A stretch of DNA of 64,000 bases from Terasakiella pusilla DSM 6293 (GTDB lineage: Bacteria > Pseudomonadota > Alphaproteobacteria > Rhodospirillales > Terasakiellaceae): NCBI RefSeq assembly GCF_000688235.1, contig NZ_JHYO01000014.1:55636-119635 (forward strand), written 5' to 3'. The notes beneath the pieces are model-generated. The model searched no databases. It was not told the DNA's origin and worked only from the letters and a program-made list of their open reading frames with translations. Positions within the stretch are counted from its first letter, which is position 1. Every line of letters starts with the position of its first letter. Made by a program: the position numbers and the translations under genes. This document shows positions 27,008 to 35,995 of the stretch, piece after piece.

Positions 27008-27817
27008 TTAAGATGTGCTGATATCTGGAGCGTCAACGGCTTTCATGCCGACGATGTGATAGCCACAGTCCACATGATGTGTTTCGCCGGTTACGCCGGA
27101 AGACAGTTTGGACAGCAGGTACAAACCAGCCCCGCCGACATCGTCTAGTGTGACGTTGCGACGCAGCGGTGAGTTGAGCTCATTCCATTTCAAGATGTAG
27201 CGGAAGTCACCAATACCGGAGGCAGCCAGTGTTTTCATCGGACCCGCAGACAAGGCGTTAACGCGGATCTTGTCTTTACCCAGATCTTCAGCCAAATAGC
27301 GAACAGAGGCTTCAAGGGCGGCTTTTGCTACACCCATGACGTTGTAATGCGGTGTCACACGTTCTGCACCGTAATAAGTCAGCGTCACCATCGCGCCACC
27401 TTCATTCATCATCGCCGCCGCACGTTTGGCAACAGCGGTGAAGGAGAAGACAGAGATATCCATGGTCATCAGGAAGTTGTCGCGTGTTGTGTCGACGTAA
27501 CGGCCTTTGAGCTCGGTTTTGTCGGAATAGGCAATACCGTGCAGGATAAAATCGATTTTACCCCATTTTTCTTCCAGGGCATCAAATGTTGCATCGATGC
27601 TGGCCTGATCTGTCACGTCACAGGGCAGAAGAATGTCCGACCCAACGGACTCGGCTAAGGGCTGCACACGTTTCAACAGTGCATCACCTTGATACGTAAA
27701 GGCAAGTTCCGCGCCTTGTTCTTGTAATGCCTTCGTGATGCCCCAAGCGATAGAACGCTCGTTAGCGACCCCCATGATCAGACCTTTTTTTCCAGCCATA
27801 ATTCCAGCTGCAGTCAT
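27008..27817 (-). CDS. fabI: Enoyl-[acyl-carrier-protein] reductase (NADH)
   Basis: A 269-residue short-chain dehydrogenase-type reductase that completes each fatty-acid elongation cycle. The FabI N-terminus is [20 protein letters not shown] (NADH binding), and the catalytic Tyr-x6-Lys is [12 protein letters not shown], with the extra Tyr in LTYYGAER. The end [19 protein letters not shown] is typical. Triclosan-sensitive family; the enzyme is essential unless another reductase exists. GAGGAT precedes the start. It is upstream of aroC. A stem with a T-run lies in its leader. Confidence 0.95.
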   Translation of the reverse strand: MTAAGIMAGKKGLIMGVANERSIAWGITKALQEQGAELAFTYQGDALLKRVQPLAESVGSDILLPCDVTDQASIDATFDALEEKWGKIDFILHGIAYSDKTELKGRYVDTTRDNFLMTMDISVFSFTAVAKRAAAMMNEGGAMVTLTYYGAERVTPHYNVMGVAKAALEASVRYLAEDLGKDKIRVNALSAGPMKTLAASGIGDFRYILKWNELNSPLRRNVTLDDVGGAGLYLLSKLSSGVTGETHHVDCGYHIVGMKAVDAPDISTS

Positions 27818-27855
27818 GACATCCTCACTCTAAAAATCTACACACCAAAAAAAGA

Positions 27856-27889
27856 GAAGCCTTTTTTGCATTTTTTTTAAGAAGGCTTC
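27856..27889 (-). terminator. Stem and T-run upstream of fabI
   Basis: GAAGCCTT (27856-27863) pairs with AAGGCTTC (27882-27889). On the minus strand the stem is followed by TCTCTTTTTTTGG, an intrinsic-terminator layout about 40 bases before the fabI start. No gene points into it from the right, so it could be a leader attenuator or coincidence. Confidence 0.3.
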
Positions 27890-27986
27890 AATATTTCTTT
27901 GAACTTTGTATAGGATAATATCACTGTTTGGGAAAGGATTCTCTCCTCACATTTTGCAAGTTTTTGGAAACAATTGGTAACAAAAG

Positions 27987-29204
27987 ATGGTTAGCACCCC
28001 TAAAAAGACCTTAGACAAACAAGCTTTTGGCGAAATCTGGAAGATTATCCTGCGTCGTTTTGGTGAGGATCAGTGTTTACGCATTGCGGCGTCCCTGAGT
28101 TATACCTCGTTATTATCGCTGGTGCCGTTGATGGCGATCAGTTTTGCGATCTTTGCAGCCTTTCCCGCTTTTGACGGGGTGCAGCATCAGTTACAGACGT
28201 ATGTTTTTGAAAATTTCGTGCCCGCGGCAGGGGATGCGGTTTCTGAATATTTACAAAAATTCATGGCGAAAACAGGCGGTATGACCACCCTTGGAATCGT
28301 CGGCCTTGGGGCGACAGCCATTATGTTGCTGGCGACCATTGAAGATGCGTTGAACCGTATTTTCCGCGTGCGTGTGAAACGCCATTTCGCCTCTCGCCTG
28401 CTGATGTTTTGGGCGCTTTTGACCTTGGGGCCGTTGCTGATGGGGGTCAGCCTGTCGTTGTCGACTTATTTTTATGCTCTGTCTAATTTTGTTGATGTTG
28501 CTGGGGTGCGGGGGGAACATATTTCCGGCTTAGTCGGTTTTATCCTGCCGAACCTGATGGTCGTGGTGGCCTTGTCCTTCTTTTATATCTTTGTACCAAA
28601 CCGCCGGATCGCATGGCAGAACGGGGTTATCGGTGCTGTGGTCGGGACGGTCCTGTTTGTGATTCTCAAGTTGCTGTTTGGCTTGTACATCTCCAACTTT
28701 CCTTCCTATCAGGCACTCTATGGGGTCTTGGCGGCCATTCCGATCTTTTTAATCTGGATGTATCTGACTTGGGCGGTGATCTTGATGGGCGCGCTTTTGA
28801 CGGCTTCCCTTGAAGATTGGGGGCATGACACACAGGTTATGCAAGAAGTAACGCCCGCAGAACGGATGATGGGCGCATTGGAGGCTTTGCATCTGCTGAA
28901 AGCCCAGCATGTCGTGGGAGGTGCTTTACCGGACAAAGTCATTACGGAAGCCATCGGCGCGCATATTGCTGCGGATGTGATGAAGACCCTTAATAAAGCA
29001 GGCTTTGTGGCGATTGCGGAAGAAGATAAATGGGTCTTGGCCCGTGACCTCAAGGAAACGGATTTGGCTGAACTTCACTGCATCCTGGGGCTGGATTTAA
29101 CATCGACACACTATGCCCATCAACAGCCTGAAGCCGCAGTTCGTGCTGCAGAGGAAGCGCGGCTTCAGGCGATGAAAAAGGCGTTGTCGGATGTGGTTGG
29201 TTGA
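27987..29204 (+). CDS. YihY/BrkB-family inner-membrane protein
   Basis: A 405-residue protein: residues 1-280 contain about six membrane segments of the YihY/virulence factor BrkB family (RIAASLSYTSLLSLVPLMAIS near the N-terminus, FLIWMYLTWAVILMGALLTA near the end). A cytoplasmic C-terminal domain of about 120 residues (TPAERMMGALEALHLLKAQH...) resembles a winged-helix module. Despite the old ribonuclease BN label, the family is of unknown function and is linked to envelope or transport roles. It is divergent from fabI and convergent with trkH, with three bases between the stops. Confidence 0.9.
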   Translation: MVSTPKKTLDKQAFGEIWKIILRRFGEDQCLRIAASLSYTSLLSLVPLMAISFAIFAAFPAFDGVQHQLQTYVFENFVPAAGDAVSEYLQKFMAKTGGMTTLGIVGLGATAIMLLATIEDALNRIFRVRVKRHFASRLLMFWALLTLGPLLMGVSLSLSTYFYALSNFVDVAGVRGEHISGLVGFILPNLMVVVALSFFYIFVPNRRIAWQNGVIGAVVGTVLFVILKLLFGLYISNFPSYQALYGVLAAIPIFLIWMYLTWAVILMGALLTASLEDWGHDTQVMQEVTPAERMMGALEALHLLKAQHVVGGALPDKVITEAIGAHIAADVMKTLNKAGFVAIAEEDKWVLARDLKETDLAELHCILGLDLTSTHYAHQQPEAAVRAAEEARLQAMKKALSDVVG

Positions 29205-29207
29205 GGC

Positions 29208-30653
29208 TTAGTTGCGCCAGAAGTCTTTTTCAAAGAAGACCAGCAGCACCAATACCTCCAGTCGTCCCGCGAGCATGGCAACGACCAACGCCCATTTTGC
29301 CAGATCCGGCAGGGATTGGAAGTTGCCGGACGGGCCGATAATGTGGCCCATGCCGGGGCCGACGTTGGTGATGGCAGTGACACTGGCAGAATAGGCCGTC
29401 ACGATATCCAGGTCCAGCAGGGTCAGCACCACGGTAAAGAAGGCGATTGTGGCGATGAAGACTGCCAAAAAGGCTAAGACTGAAGACGGGACATCATCAT
29501 TTAGCGGGCGACCGTTGTAATGCATGACCACCACGCGACTAGGCGAGATTAGCTTTTTCAGGTGGCTGCGCACAAAAATCCACAAAACCTGATAGCGATA
29601 GATTTTGACAGCGCCGGAAGTCGACCCGGTACAGCCGCCGACAAACATCAAGATTAAAAACATGCCCACAGCCCCATGACCCCAGGCGGTATAGTCATCG
29701 GTGGCAAAGCCTGTCGTCGTGACAACGGACGTAATGTTGAAGGTGGTGAGGGTCAGGGCTTCAAAGAAGGTAGTGTCACGGTGTTCAATGAGCCAGAAGG
29801 CCATCAAAATACTGGTGAGGGCTAAAAAGAAGACAAAGCCCCGTACTTGCTGGTCGGTAATCAAAGCTTTGAAGTTGCCCAACGTCATTTTGACGAAGAG
29901 GAAAAACGGGATGGCCCCGCAAATCATAAAAATGGTCCCCGCCCAGTGTAACGCCGGGTTTTTAAAGAAGCCAAACGAGGCATCATGGGTGGAGTAGCCG
30001 CCGGTGGATAAAGTCGCCATTGCGTGGGTGATCGCATCAAAGGCGTTCATACCTAAAACCATATAGGTCACAGCACAGAGCAGGGTTAATCCGCCGTAGA
30101 CAGCGCCAAGCACGTAGATGGTCTTGACGGTAAAGGCGACCGTATCATTTTCGTTGGTGGAGCTTTCAATTTTAAAAAGCTGCATGCCCCCGATTTTTAG
30201 GAAGGGCAACACCAGCACGGCAATCGCGATAATCCCGATCCCGCCGATCCATTGCAGGATGGCACGCCAGAGCAAAATGCCGGGTGGCAGGTTATCCAGA
30301 CCAGTAAAAACGGTTGATCCTGTGGTCGTAATCCCGGACATGGTTTCAAAAACCGCATCGGTAACAGAAGCACCAATGCCGATAAACGGGATGGCACCAA
30401 ACAGGGTCACGGCAATCCAGCCGAAGGTGATTAAAAAGAAGGCCTGAGGGAAGCTGAGCTTTACTTTTTTGTTACTTTCCCCGCTCAACACCATGGCAAT
30501 GCCAATAAAAATGGTGATGGAGGAAGAGAGCAAAAAGACTTCCCAGTCAATGTTATGATAAAACGCATCCGTTGCCGCCGGGATTAACAACATCGTGCCA
30601 ACCCAGCAAACGATCCAGCCCAGAATTGGGACTGTTTCTCTTAAATTTACCAT
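29208..30653 (-). CDS. trkH: Trk-type potassium uptake protein TrkH
   Basis: A 481-residue K+-translocating membrane subunit. It shows the repeated pore motifs of TrkH/KtrB: ETMSGITTTGSTVFTGL, MATLSTGGYST, TSVVTTTGFATDDY and the last loop TAITNVGPGMG, each with the conserved Gly of the filter. It needs the NAD-binding regulator TrkA, which is not in the window. The gene stands alone. Confidence 0.93.
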   Translation of the reverse strand: MVNLRETVPILGWIVCWVGTMLLIPAATDAFYHNIDWEVFLLSSSITIFIGIAMVLSGESNKKVKLSFPQAFFLITFGWIAVTLFGAIPFIGIGASVTDAVFETMSGITTTGSTVFTGLDNLPPGILLWRAILQWIGGIGIIAIAVLVLPFLKIGGMQLFKIESSTNENDTVAFTVKTIYVLGAVYGGLTLLCAVTYMVLGMNAFDAITHAMATLSTGGYSTHDASFGFFKNPALHWAGTIFMICGAIPFFLFVKMTLGNFKALITDQQVRGFVFFLALTSILMAFWLIEHRDTTFFEALTLTTFNITSVVTTTGFATDDYTAWGHGAVGMFLILMFVGGCTGSTSGAVKIYRYQVLWIFVRSHLKKLISPSRVVVMHYNGRPLNDDVPSSVLAFLAVFIATIAFFTVVLTLLDLDIVTAYSASVTAITNVGPGMGHIIGPSGNFQSLPDLAKWALVVAMLAGRLEVLVLLVFFEKDFWRN

Positions 30654-30773
30654 GTGCTTTTCTTTTTTTATCGACCATTAACGGGTCAGGAAATGCGCGC
30701 CATCATAAATGAATTTTTGTAAAAATCCACCTTTTGCGCATCGCAGCATTAAAAGGGAGCTTCCCCTAAGTAC

Positions 30774-31220
30774 TTACTTCTGTTTCTGAACAGCGGTTTC
30801 AAGGGCGCTGGAGAAGTTGGATCTGTCGCTTTTCGAGAAGGACTTGCCACCGCCACCTTCTATTTGACCGCTGTCACGCAGGTGGGTCATCAGGTCGCGG
30901 GTAGCCAATGTCATGCCGATACTTTCGGGTGTAAATTCTTTGCCGTTATGATTAAGCACGATTGCGCCTTTTTTGACGCAGCGATCCGCAAGGGGGATAT
31001 CGGCGGTGACGCAAATATCTTGGGCGGTGATCTGATCGGCAATCCATTTATCGGCTTCGTCCGGTCCTTCTGGGGCGACAACAATGTTGATCAGCTCGCT
31101 TTGGGGCAGACGTAGCCATTGGTTTGAGACAAAATGCACCTTGATCAGATGCCGCGCCACGACCTTTAGGGTTTCGTCCTTAACGGGGCAGGCATCGGCA
31201 TCTATATAAATTTCGACCAT
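30774..31220 (-). CDS. YaiI/YqxD-family protein (DUF188)
   Basis: A 148-residue protein of the UPF0178/DUF188 family, related to PIN/NYN-type nucleases. The N-terminus EIYIDADACPVKDE and the stretches TADIPLADRCVKKGA and LNHNGKEFTPESI are signatures. Acidic residues in DADACP and TADIPLADR would line a metal site if it is a nuclease, but function is unproven. I use ATG 31220, which leaves a 14-base gap after the DnaJ-type gene; the frame is open to 31280 through overlap with that gene. Confidence 0.9.
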   Translation of the reverse strand: MVEIYIDADACPVKDETLKVVARHLIKVHFVSNQWLRLPQSELINIVVAPEGPDEADKWIADQITAQDICVTADIPLADRCVKKGAIVLNHNGKEFTPESIGMTLATRDLMTHLRDSGQIEGGGGKSFSKSDRSNFSSALETAVQKQK

Positions 31221-31234
31221 TCGACTATCAGGGT

Positions 31235-32182
31235 CTAGTTTTTCTTGGCACGGACGGAGTAGTCGTTCTTTTTCGACCATTCCTTCACAAAATCGACAAA
31301 TTCCTTATCGGATTTTTCCGGCAGCATGACGCGCAGTTTGACATATTGGTCGCCGCGGTTGCCATCCTTGTCCTTGATCCCTTTGCCGCGTAGACGCAGG
31401 GTTGTGCCGGAGTTTGCATGTTCCGGTACTTTGACATGGACGGGGCCGTCAATGGTCGGGGCTTCGATTTTGGCGCCCAAGACCGCTTCGGGGACGCTGA
31501 TGGGCAGGTCAAGATGCACATCTTTGCCTTTGCGTGAAAACATCGGGTCAGGCTTGATGTGAATTTCCACCATTGCATCACCGGAGGGCGCGCCGTTGAG
31601 ACCGGGCATGCCTTGACCTTTCAGGCGCAGGGACTGACCGTCTTCAAATCCGGCAGGGACATTGACGCTGAGTTCTTTCCCCGTGGGCAGGCGGACTGTT
31701 TTTTTACAACCGCGTGCAGCTTCGGCAAAATCCAGTTCCAGCCAGCAGTTGACGGTCGCGCCTTTTTGTTGGGGGTGATATTCATCTTCCCCAAAACCAC
31801 CGAAACCGCCAAAGCCGCCAAATCCCCCAAAGGGGCCGTCCCCGCGGGATCCACCGCCGCGGGTTTGATTGGCAAAATCTTTGAAGATGTCATGGAAGTC
31901 GGCCCCGCCGCCACCTCTGCGGCGACCACCACCGGTAAAACCGCCGGACCGGAAAGTCGGGTTGCCATCCGCATCAATCTGACCACGGTCAAATTGTGCG
32001 CGTTTATCTTCGTCGGACAACAGCTGGTAAGCGGCCTGAATTTCCTTGAAACGCTCTTCGGCTTTGGTATCGCCTTGATGTAAATCAGGATGGTTCTGGC
32101 GTGCCAGCTTGCGATATGCTGTTTTGATATCGTCTTGGGTAGCGGACTTGGAGAGGCCGAGAACTCGATATGGATCTTTCAT
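31235..32182 (-). CDS. DnaJ-class co-chaperone without zinc finger (CbpA-like)
   Basis: A 315-residue Hsp40 of class II. The J domain (residues 1-70) has the HPD motif in RQNHPDLHQGD. A glycine-rich linker follows, with the repeat FGGFGGFGGFGGFG near residue 120. Two DnaJ C-terminal beta domains follow (KGATVNCWLELDFAEAARG..., FSRKGKDVHLDLPISVPEA). The CxxCxGxG zinc finger of DnaJ is absent. It delivers clients to DnaK and stimulates its ATPase. It is followed by the DUF188 gene. Confidence 0.93.
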   Translation of the reverse strand: MKDPYRVLGLSKSATQDDIKTAYRKLARQNHPDLHQGDTKAEERFKEIQAAYQLLSDEDKRAQFDRGQIDADGNPTFRSGGFTGGGRRRGGGGADFHDIFKDFANQTRGGGSRGDGPFGGFGGFGGFGGFGEDEYHPQQKGATVNCWLELDFAEAARGCKKTVRLPTGKELSVNVPAGFEDGQSLRLKGQGMPGLNGAPSGDAMVEIHIKPDPMFSRKGKDVHLDLPISVPEAVLGAKIEAPTIDGPVHVKVPEHANSGTTLRLRGKGIKDKDGNRGDQYVKLRVMLPEKSDKEFVDFVKEWSKKNDYSVRAKKN

Positions 32183-32240
32183 TTACAGTTTGTTCCTGTG
32201 TTACACTTTTGCGCGCCTAGATTTAGTCCGCTTCACGCCG

Positions 32241-32714
32241 TTAGTCAACGGTTCGCCACGTCCCATCCGGGCGACGACATGCTGTACCTGTGATGGTTTC
32301 AAGCTGCCCGTCAATTGTGACAGTGCTTGAATATTCGCGACATGGTTCGCTGGAGTTCGGGTTATATACGGTTTTTGTCGGTGTGACACTACCGGAATTA
32401 CCGCTATCCGGGTTGGACCATGTGGATTGTTGTCCAATTGGGTTGGTTTCAAGGGCGCGTTGGGTGGTTTGTTCCAGTTTCATGCGGTCGAGTTCGTCTA
32501 GCGAGCGACCGACGGAATTTCCGAGCCATGCCCCTGCGAGCGTACCAATGGCGACCGCAGCGATTCCGCCTTTGCCTTTACCGAATTGTGACCCAACGAC
32601 CGCGCCGGTGGCACCACCGATGATAGTCCCAATTGTTTCTTTCTGATTGTTTTGCGCACAGGCGCTCAGGATCGCGACACTGAGGAGGGCTGCGCCAATT
32701 TTGGAAAAAGTCAT
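32241..32714 (-). CDS. Glycine-zipper 17-kDa-antigen-like lipoprotein
   Basis: A 157-residue outer-membrane lipoprotein candidate with signal peptide and lipobox LLSVAILSAC. Residues 28-75 form a glycine zipper (GTIIGGATGAVVGSQFG, then AAVAIGTLAGAWLGNSVG). A C-terminal domain follows with two cysteines (EPCREY and TACRRPDGTW) that could form a disulfide. This is the layout of the rickettsial 17-kDa surface antigen and RcpC/SlyB-like families. Its role in envelope structure is inferred. It stands upstream of the dnaJ-like gene on the same strand. Confidence 0.87.
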   Translation of the reverse strand: MTFSKIGAALLSVAILSACAQNNQKETIGTIIGGATGAVVGSQFGKGKGGIAAVAIGTLAGAWLGNSVGRSLDELDRMKLEQTTQRALETNPIGQQSTWSNPDSGNSGSVTPTKTVYNPNSSEPCREYSSTVTIDGQLETITGTACRRPDGTWRTVD

Positions 32715-32792
32715 ATCTTAGGTCTTTCTCATTGCAAAGATTAGGATTATGTAAGTAGTCTAGTATACATATTAATGTAGGATACCAAATTC

Positions 32793-33377
32793 GTGACGCA
32801 ATCTCCTAATCCCATTTCTCTGTTTCATGACTGGATGGCTGAAGCGGAAAAAAGCGAGCCCAATGATCCAAATGCCATGTCTTTGGCAACCGCAACAAAA
32901 GACGGTGTGCCGTCTGTGCGGATGGTTCTGTTGAAAGGGGTCGATGAACGTGGTTTTGTGTTCTACACAAACCTGAACAGTCGCAAAGCAGGCGAACTGG
33001 CTGAAAATAGCAATGTGGGCCTGTGCCTGCATTGGAAATCCTTGCGAAAACAGGTTCGTGTGGAAGGCGCTGTCGAGCGGGTGAGTGATGAGGAAGCCGA
33101 TGCGTATTTCCAAAGTCGTGCACGTGTCAGCCGCATTGGGGCCTGGGCGTCACGACAATCGCAAGAAATGGAAGGCCGTTTCGAGCTGGAAAAACGCGTG
33201 GCGGAATATACCGCGAAATTCGGTGTCGGTGAAATTCCGCGACCTGATTTCTGGGGTGGTTTTTTGGTGCGACCGCGTGCTATTGAGTTCTGGTCCGATC
33301 AAAAGTTTAGACTGCACGACCGTATTGTCTATAAAATGACCGATGAGGGATGGCAAACAACGCGTCTATTCCCTTAA
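32793..33377 (+). CDS. pdxH: Pyridoxamine 5'-phosphate oxidase
   Basis: A 194-residue FMN enzyme that oxidises pyridoxine or pyridoxamine 5'-phosphate to PLP. Signatures are [36 protein letters not shown] (FMN phosphate), [19 protein letters not shown] and the C-terminal [14 protein letters not shown] with RLHDR. The start is GTG 32793. It is followed by the cation exporter gene. Confidence 0.96.
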   Translation: MTQSPNPISLFHDWMAEAEKSEPNDPNAMSLATATKDGVPSVRMVLLKGVDERGFVFYTNLNSRKAGELAENSNVGLCLHWKSLRKQVRVEGAVERVSDEEADAYFQSRARVSRIGAWASRQSQEMEGRFELEKRVAEYTAKFGVGEIPRPDFWGGFLVRPRAIEFWSDQKFRLHDRIVYKMTDEGWQTTRLFP

Positions 33378-33384
33378 AATCGTG

Positions 33385-33408
33385 CCCGATAAAAGCCCCG
33401 ATAAAAGC
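33385..33408. repeat. Perfect 12-bp tandem duplication
   Basis: CCCGATAAAAGC occurs twice head-to-tail (33385-33396 and 33397-33408) between pdxH and the CDF exporter gene. It looks like a recent slippage event in the short intergenic region. Confidence 0.8.
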
Positions 33409-33422
33409 AAAGTGAGTTCAAG

Positions 33423-34361
33423 GTGAAAATCACCGCACTGGAATTAAGCAAACCCCAATTGATGCGGGCAGCGACCTATGCATCGGTCGGGGTGGCCGTT
33501 CTGTTGATTGCCATCAAGTTTTACGCGTGGATGATGACCGACTCGGTCAGTCTGTTGTCCACGCTTGTGGACTCGGTGTTGGATGCGGGGGCATCTATGG
33601 TGAATTTGATCGCGATTCACTATGCGTTGCAACCCGCTGATAGCGAACACCGTTTTGGACATGGCAAAGCAGAACCGCTGGCGGGCCTGATGCAGTCGGG
33701 CTTTATCTTTGCTTCCGCCTTGTTTTTAATTGTCGAGACTGTCAGACGCTTGCTCGACCCTAGCGCGGTGGAAAACAGCGATATGGGGGTTGCCGTCATG
33801 GTGATCTCCATCGTGTTGACGATCTCGCTTGTTCTGTTCCAAAAATACGTGGTGCGGGTCACGCGCTCGGTGGCGGTGTCAGCAGACTCGTTGCATTACA
33901 CGACGGATATTCTGGTCAATATGGGCGTGATTGTCGCCCTTGTCGTCAGTGCCTATACAGACTGGCTATGGTTTGATCCGGTGGTTGCGGGGCTGATCGC
34001 GCTTTATATCCTTCACAGTGTGCGCAAGATCGCCATTGATGCTATCCAGTTGTTGATGGATCGGGAATTCGACGAACCGGAGCGCGAGAAAATTTTCGAG
34101 ATTGTGCTGTCCAACCCTAAAGTCATGGGGATGCATGACCTACGCACCCGATCAAGCGGGCCGCATCAGTTTATTCAACTTCATTTGGTTTTACATGCGG
34201 ATATGAAGCTGCGCGATTGTCATAAAATCGCGGATGAAGTGGAAAAGGCCTTGCTGCGGGAATTTGAAGATGCAGAGATTCTGATCCATGAGGATCCGCA
34301 CGATATTGAAGAAGAGTTGCCGGACTTTGCCAAAGAAGAAGCGCACCAGCCGGAAGGTTAA
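33423..34361 (+). CDS. Cation diffusion facilitator metal exporter (FieF-like)
   Basis: A 312-residue CDF transporter with six membrane segments and a cytoplasmic ferredoxin-like domain from about residue 210. The transport site motifs are intact: LVDSVLDAG in TM2 and DSLHYTTDILVN in TM5, the DxxxD/HxxxD pattern of FieF-type pumps. HRFGHGKAEPLAGL is the conserved loop. It should export Zn, Fe or a similar divalent cation. The start is GTG 33423. The C-terminus is acidic (EEELPDFAKEEAH). Confidence 0.93.
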   Translation: MKITALELSKPQLMRAATYASVGVAVLLIAIKFYAWMMTDSVSLLSTLVDSVLDAGASMVNLIAIHYALQPADSEHRFGHGKAEPLAGLMQSGFIFASALFLIVETVRRLLDPSAVENSDMGVAVMVISIVLTISLVLFQKYVVRVTRSVAVSADSLHYTTDILVNMGVIVALVVSAYTDWLWFDPVVAGLIALYILHSVRKIAIDAIQLLMDREFDEPEREKIFEIVLSNPKVMGMHDLRTRSSGPHQFIQLHLVLHADMKLRDCHKIADEVEKALLREFEDAEILIHEDPHDIEEELPDFAKEEAHQPEG

Positions 34362-34381
34362 GAGGGACCGGCCGGTGCTGA

Positions 34382-34401
34382 CCCGAAAGAGAGGTTTCGG
34401 G
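34382..34401. terminator. Hairpin between convergent CDF and DUF2892 genes
   Basis: CCCGAAA (34382-34388) and TTTCGGG (34395-34401) form a 7-bp stem with a 6-base loop in the 53-base gap between two convergent genes. No strong T-run follows on either strand, so terminator function is tentative. Confidence 0.3.
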
Positions 34402-34414
34402 GTGATAAGGGAAC

Positions 34415-34618
34415 TTAGTTAAAAGCCTGACCGGGTTTTGCGCCGATCTTTTTCAGGATAATTGCCAGCGGGCAAAAACCTGTGAAGGCGGCCTGAAACA
34501 GATTGACCCCGACAAAGGCCGTCAGCCACCAGAAGTTCGGGTGGACGTAGAAAGTCAACGCCAGCGACACGAGAATAACAGCGCCAGCAAAGGCCATAAC
34601 AATACGATCAATAGCCAT
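34415..34618 (-). CDS. DUF2892 (YgaP-type) membrane protein
   Basis: A 67-residue protein with two membrane helices ([19 protein letters not shown] and [19 protein letters not shown]) and the family core [13 protein letters not shown] with its Cys. It matches DUF2892, the membrane part of E. coli YgaP, whose rhodanese domain is absent here. It is encoded nine bases downstream of a BigR/SqrR/YgaV-like repressor, so the pair mirrors E. coli ygaVP. A sulfur-related role is inferred from that context. Confidence 0.87.
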   Translation of the reverse strand: MAIDRIVMAFAGAVILVSLALTFYVHPNFWWLTAFVGVNLFQAAFTGFCPLAIILKKIGAKPGQAFN

Positions 34619-34627
34619 CTTAAATCC

Positions 34628-34933
34628 TTACTTATCCAATGTAGGGCAATATAGCCCGTAAAGTGTGTTGATCAGGGCTGAAACTTCGTCAGAGGCAAGA
34701 CGATAGTAAACCGTTTGCGAAACCCGTCGGGTTGCGACCAGTCTTTGTGCACGTAGTTTGGCAAGATGCTGGGACAGGGCGGATTGTTTCAGCCCGATTA
34801 AGCCTTCCAGTTCGCCAACGGATTTTTCACCGTTAACAAGCTGACACAGGATCATCAGGCGTTTTTCATTCCCCATCATTTTGAGCAACTCAGCCGCACG
34901 GGATGCGCTATCTGAGAAAGTTTCAATATTCAT
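34628..34933 (-). CDS. ArsR-family regulator, BigR/SqrR/YgaV-like persulfide sensor type
   Basis: A 101-residue winged helix-turn-helix repressor. I start at MNIETFSDSA (ATG 34933); the frame is open to 35086, but that extension overlaps the divergent adaptor gene. C30 (MILCQ) and C96 (GLYCP) are 66 residues apart, as in SqrR and BigR. It is a close paralogue of the regulator at 10765-11088; both contain MILCQ and QSALSQHLA. It is co-transcribed with DUF2892 and divergent from the RND pump 2 operon with a 61-base gap. It probably represses both until sulfane sulfur or a related oxidant appears. Confidence 0.9.
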   Translation of the reverse strand: MNIETFSDSASRAAELLKMMGNEKRLMILCQLVNGEKSVGELEGLIGLKQSALSQHLAKLRAQRLVATRRVSQTVYYRLASDEVSALINTLYGLYCPTLDK

Positions 34934-34994
34934 AGTTGCTAATTTAGTAATACTTGATATTATTGTCAAACGATTTATCCAAAGGACGAATTTT
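34934..34994. promoter_or_regulatory. Short divergent promoter region between ArsR and RND pump 2
   Basis: These 61 bases separate the two start codons, so both promoters and the repressor site must overlap. AATACTTGATATT at about 34951 is an imperfect AT-rich dyad of the kind bound by BigR-type repressors. The ribosome site AAAGGA for the adaptor gene is at 34981-34986. Confidence 0.4.
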
Positions 34995-35981
34995 ATGACT
35001 TTGCGCAACTTGCTCTCTCTCACTCTCTTTACAGTCTTGTTTTCCACGCCTTTGTTGGCGGCGGAGGCTTTTAAGGTCACATCCACCCTGATCGAAGATC
35101 GAAAGGCCGTCTTGGCGACCGTTCAGACCGTGGATATGACCCCGGCGCGTGCCCGTATCGGCGGCACCCTTGTTGAATTACTGGTGGACGAAGGCTCAAA
35201 GGTGGAAGCTGGCGAAGTGATCGCACGGGTGAAAGATGAGAAATTACATCTGGAAATGCAGGCGGTACAAGCGCGCACAGCTTCTTTGCAAGCCGAACGC
35301 AAACTGGCGCAGATTGCACTGGATCGTGCAGAGAAGCTTCGCAAAACCGGGGCAGGGTCCCAAGCCAAATTGGATGAAGCGCGCACGAACTTGGATGTGG
35401 TTGTTAAAAACCTGAAAGCCATGGGAAGCGAAAAAGACCTTGTCTTACAACGCGAACGTGAAGGGGCGGTCCTTTCGCCCACCAACGGGCGCGTGATCCG
35501 GGTGAATACCACCAACGGGGCTGTTGTCATGCCAGGGGAAGCCATCGCCAATATTGCGGACTCAACCTACATTCTGCGCATTGAAGTGCCGGAACGACAT
35601 GCGCGTTTTATCAAGGTCGGTGATGAGGTCGAAGTCGGCAATCGCGGCATGAGCACACTGGAAGACACCTCTTATAAAGGCATAGTGCGGCAGGTTTACC
35701 CAGAAATGCAGCGCGGTCGTGTGGTTGCAGATGTCAGCGTGGATCACGTCGGGGACTATTTTATCGGGGAACGGATTAAGGTTTATGTGGCAACAGGTCA
35801 GCGCGAAACGATTTTGATCCCGTGTGACCGTATCTTCCTTAAATATGGCCTGAACTATGTGTTATTGGCGGATGGTAACGAAGTTGTGGTGCAACCCGCC
35901 TCCGCACACGCAGACCAATGTGAAATTCTGTCCGGTTTGCGTATTGGGGATGAAATCCTGATGCCGATGACAGCACAGTAA
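34995..35981 (+). CDS. RND periplasmic adaptor (membrane-fusion protein) 2
   Basis: A 328-residue adaptor. I start at ATG 34995, eight bases after AAAGGA; the frame extends to 34881 but would overlap the divergent regulator. The signal peptide is MTLRNLLSLTLFTVLFSTPLLA. Lipoyl halves (ARIGGTLVELLVDEGSKVEAGE and SPTNGRVIRVNTTNGAVVMPGE) flank a short coiled-coil hairpin, followed by beta-barrel and membrane-proximal parts. Cysteines near the C-terminus (ILIPCDR, ADQCEIL) are unusual for the family. It is the first gene of the pump 2 operon; the permease starts 14 bases later. Confidence 0.92.
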   Translation: MTLRNLLSLTLFTVLFSTPLLAAEAFKVTSTLIEDRKAVLATVQTVDMTPARARIGGTLVELLVDEGSKVEAGEVIARVKDEKLHLEMQAVQARTASLQAERKLAQIALDRAEKLRKTGAGSQAKLDEARTNLDVVVKNLKAMGSEKDLVLQREREGAVLSPTNGRVIRVNTTNGAVVMPGEAIANIADSTYILRIEVPERHARFIKVGDEVEVGNRGMSTLEDTSYKGIVRQVYPEMQRGRVVADVSVDHVGDYFIGERIKVYVATGQRETILIPCDRIFLKYGLNYVLLADGNEVVVQPASAHADQCEILSGLRIGDEILMPMTAQ

Positions 35982-35995
35982 AAGGGGACAGGTAT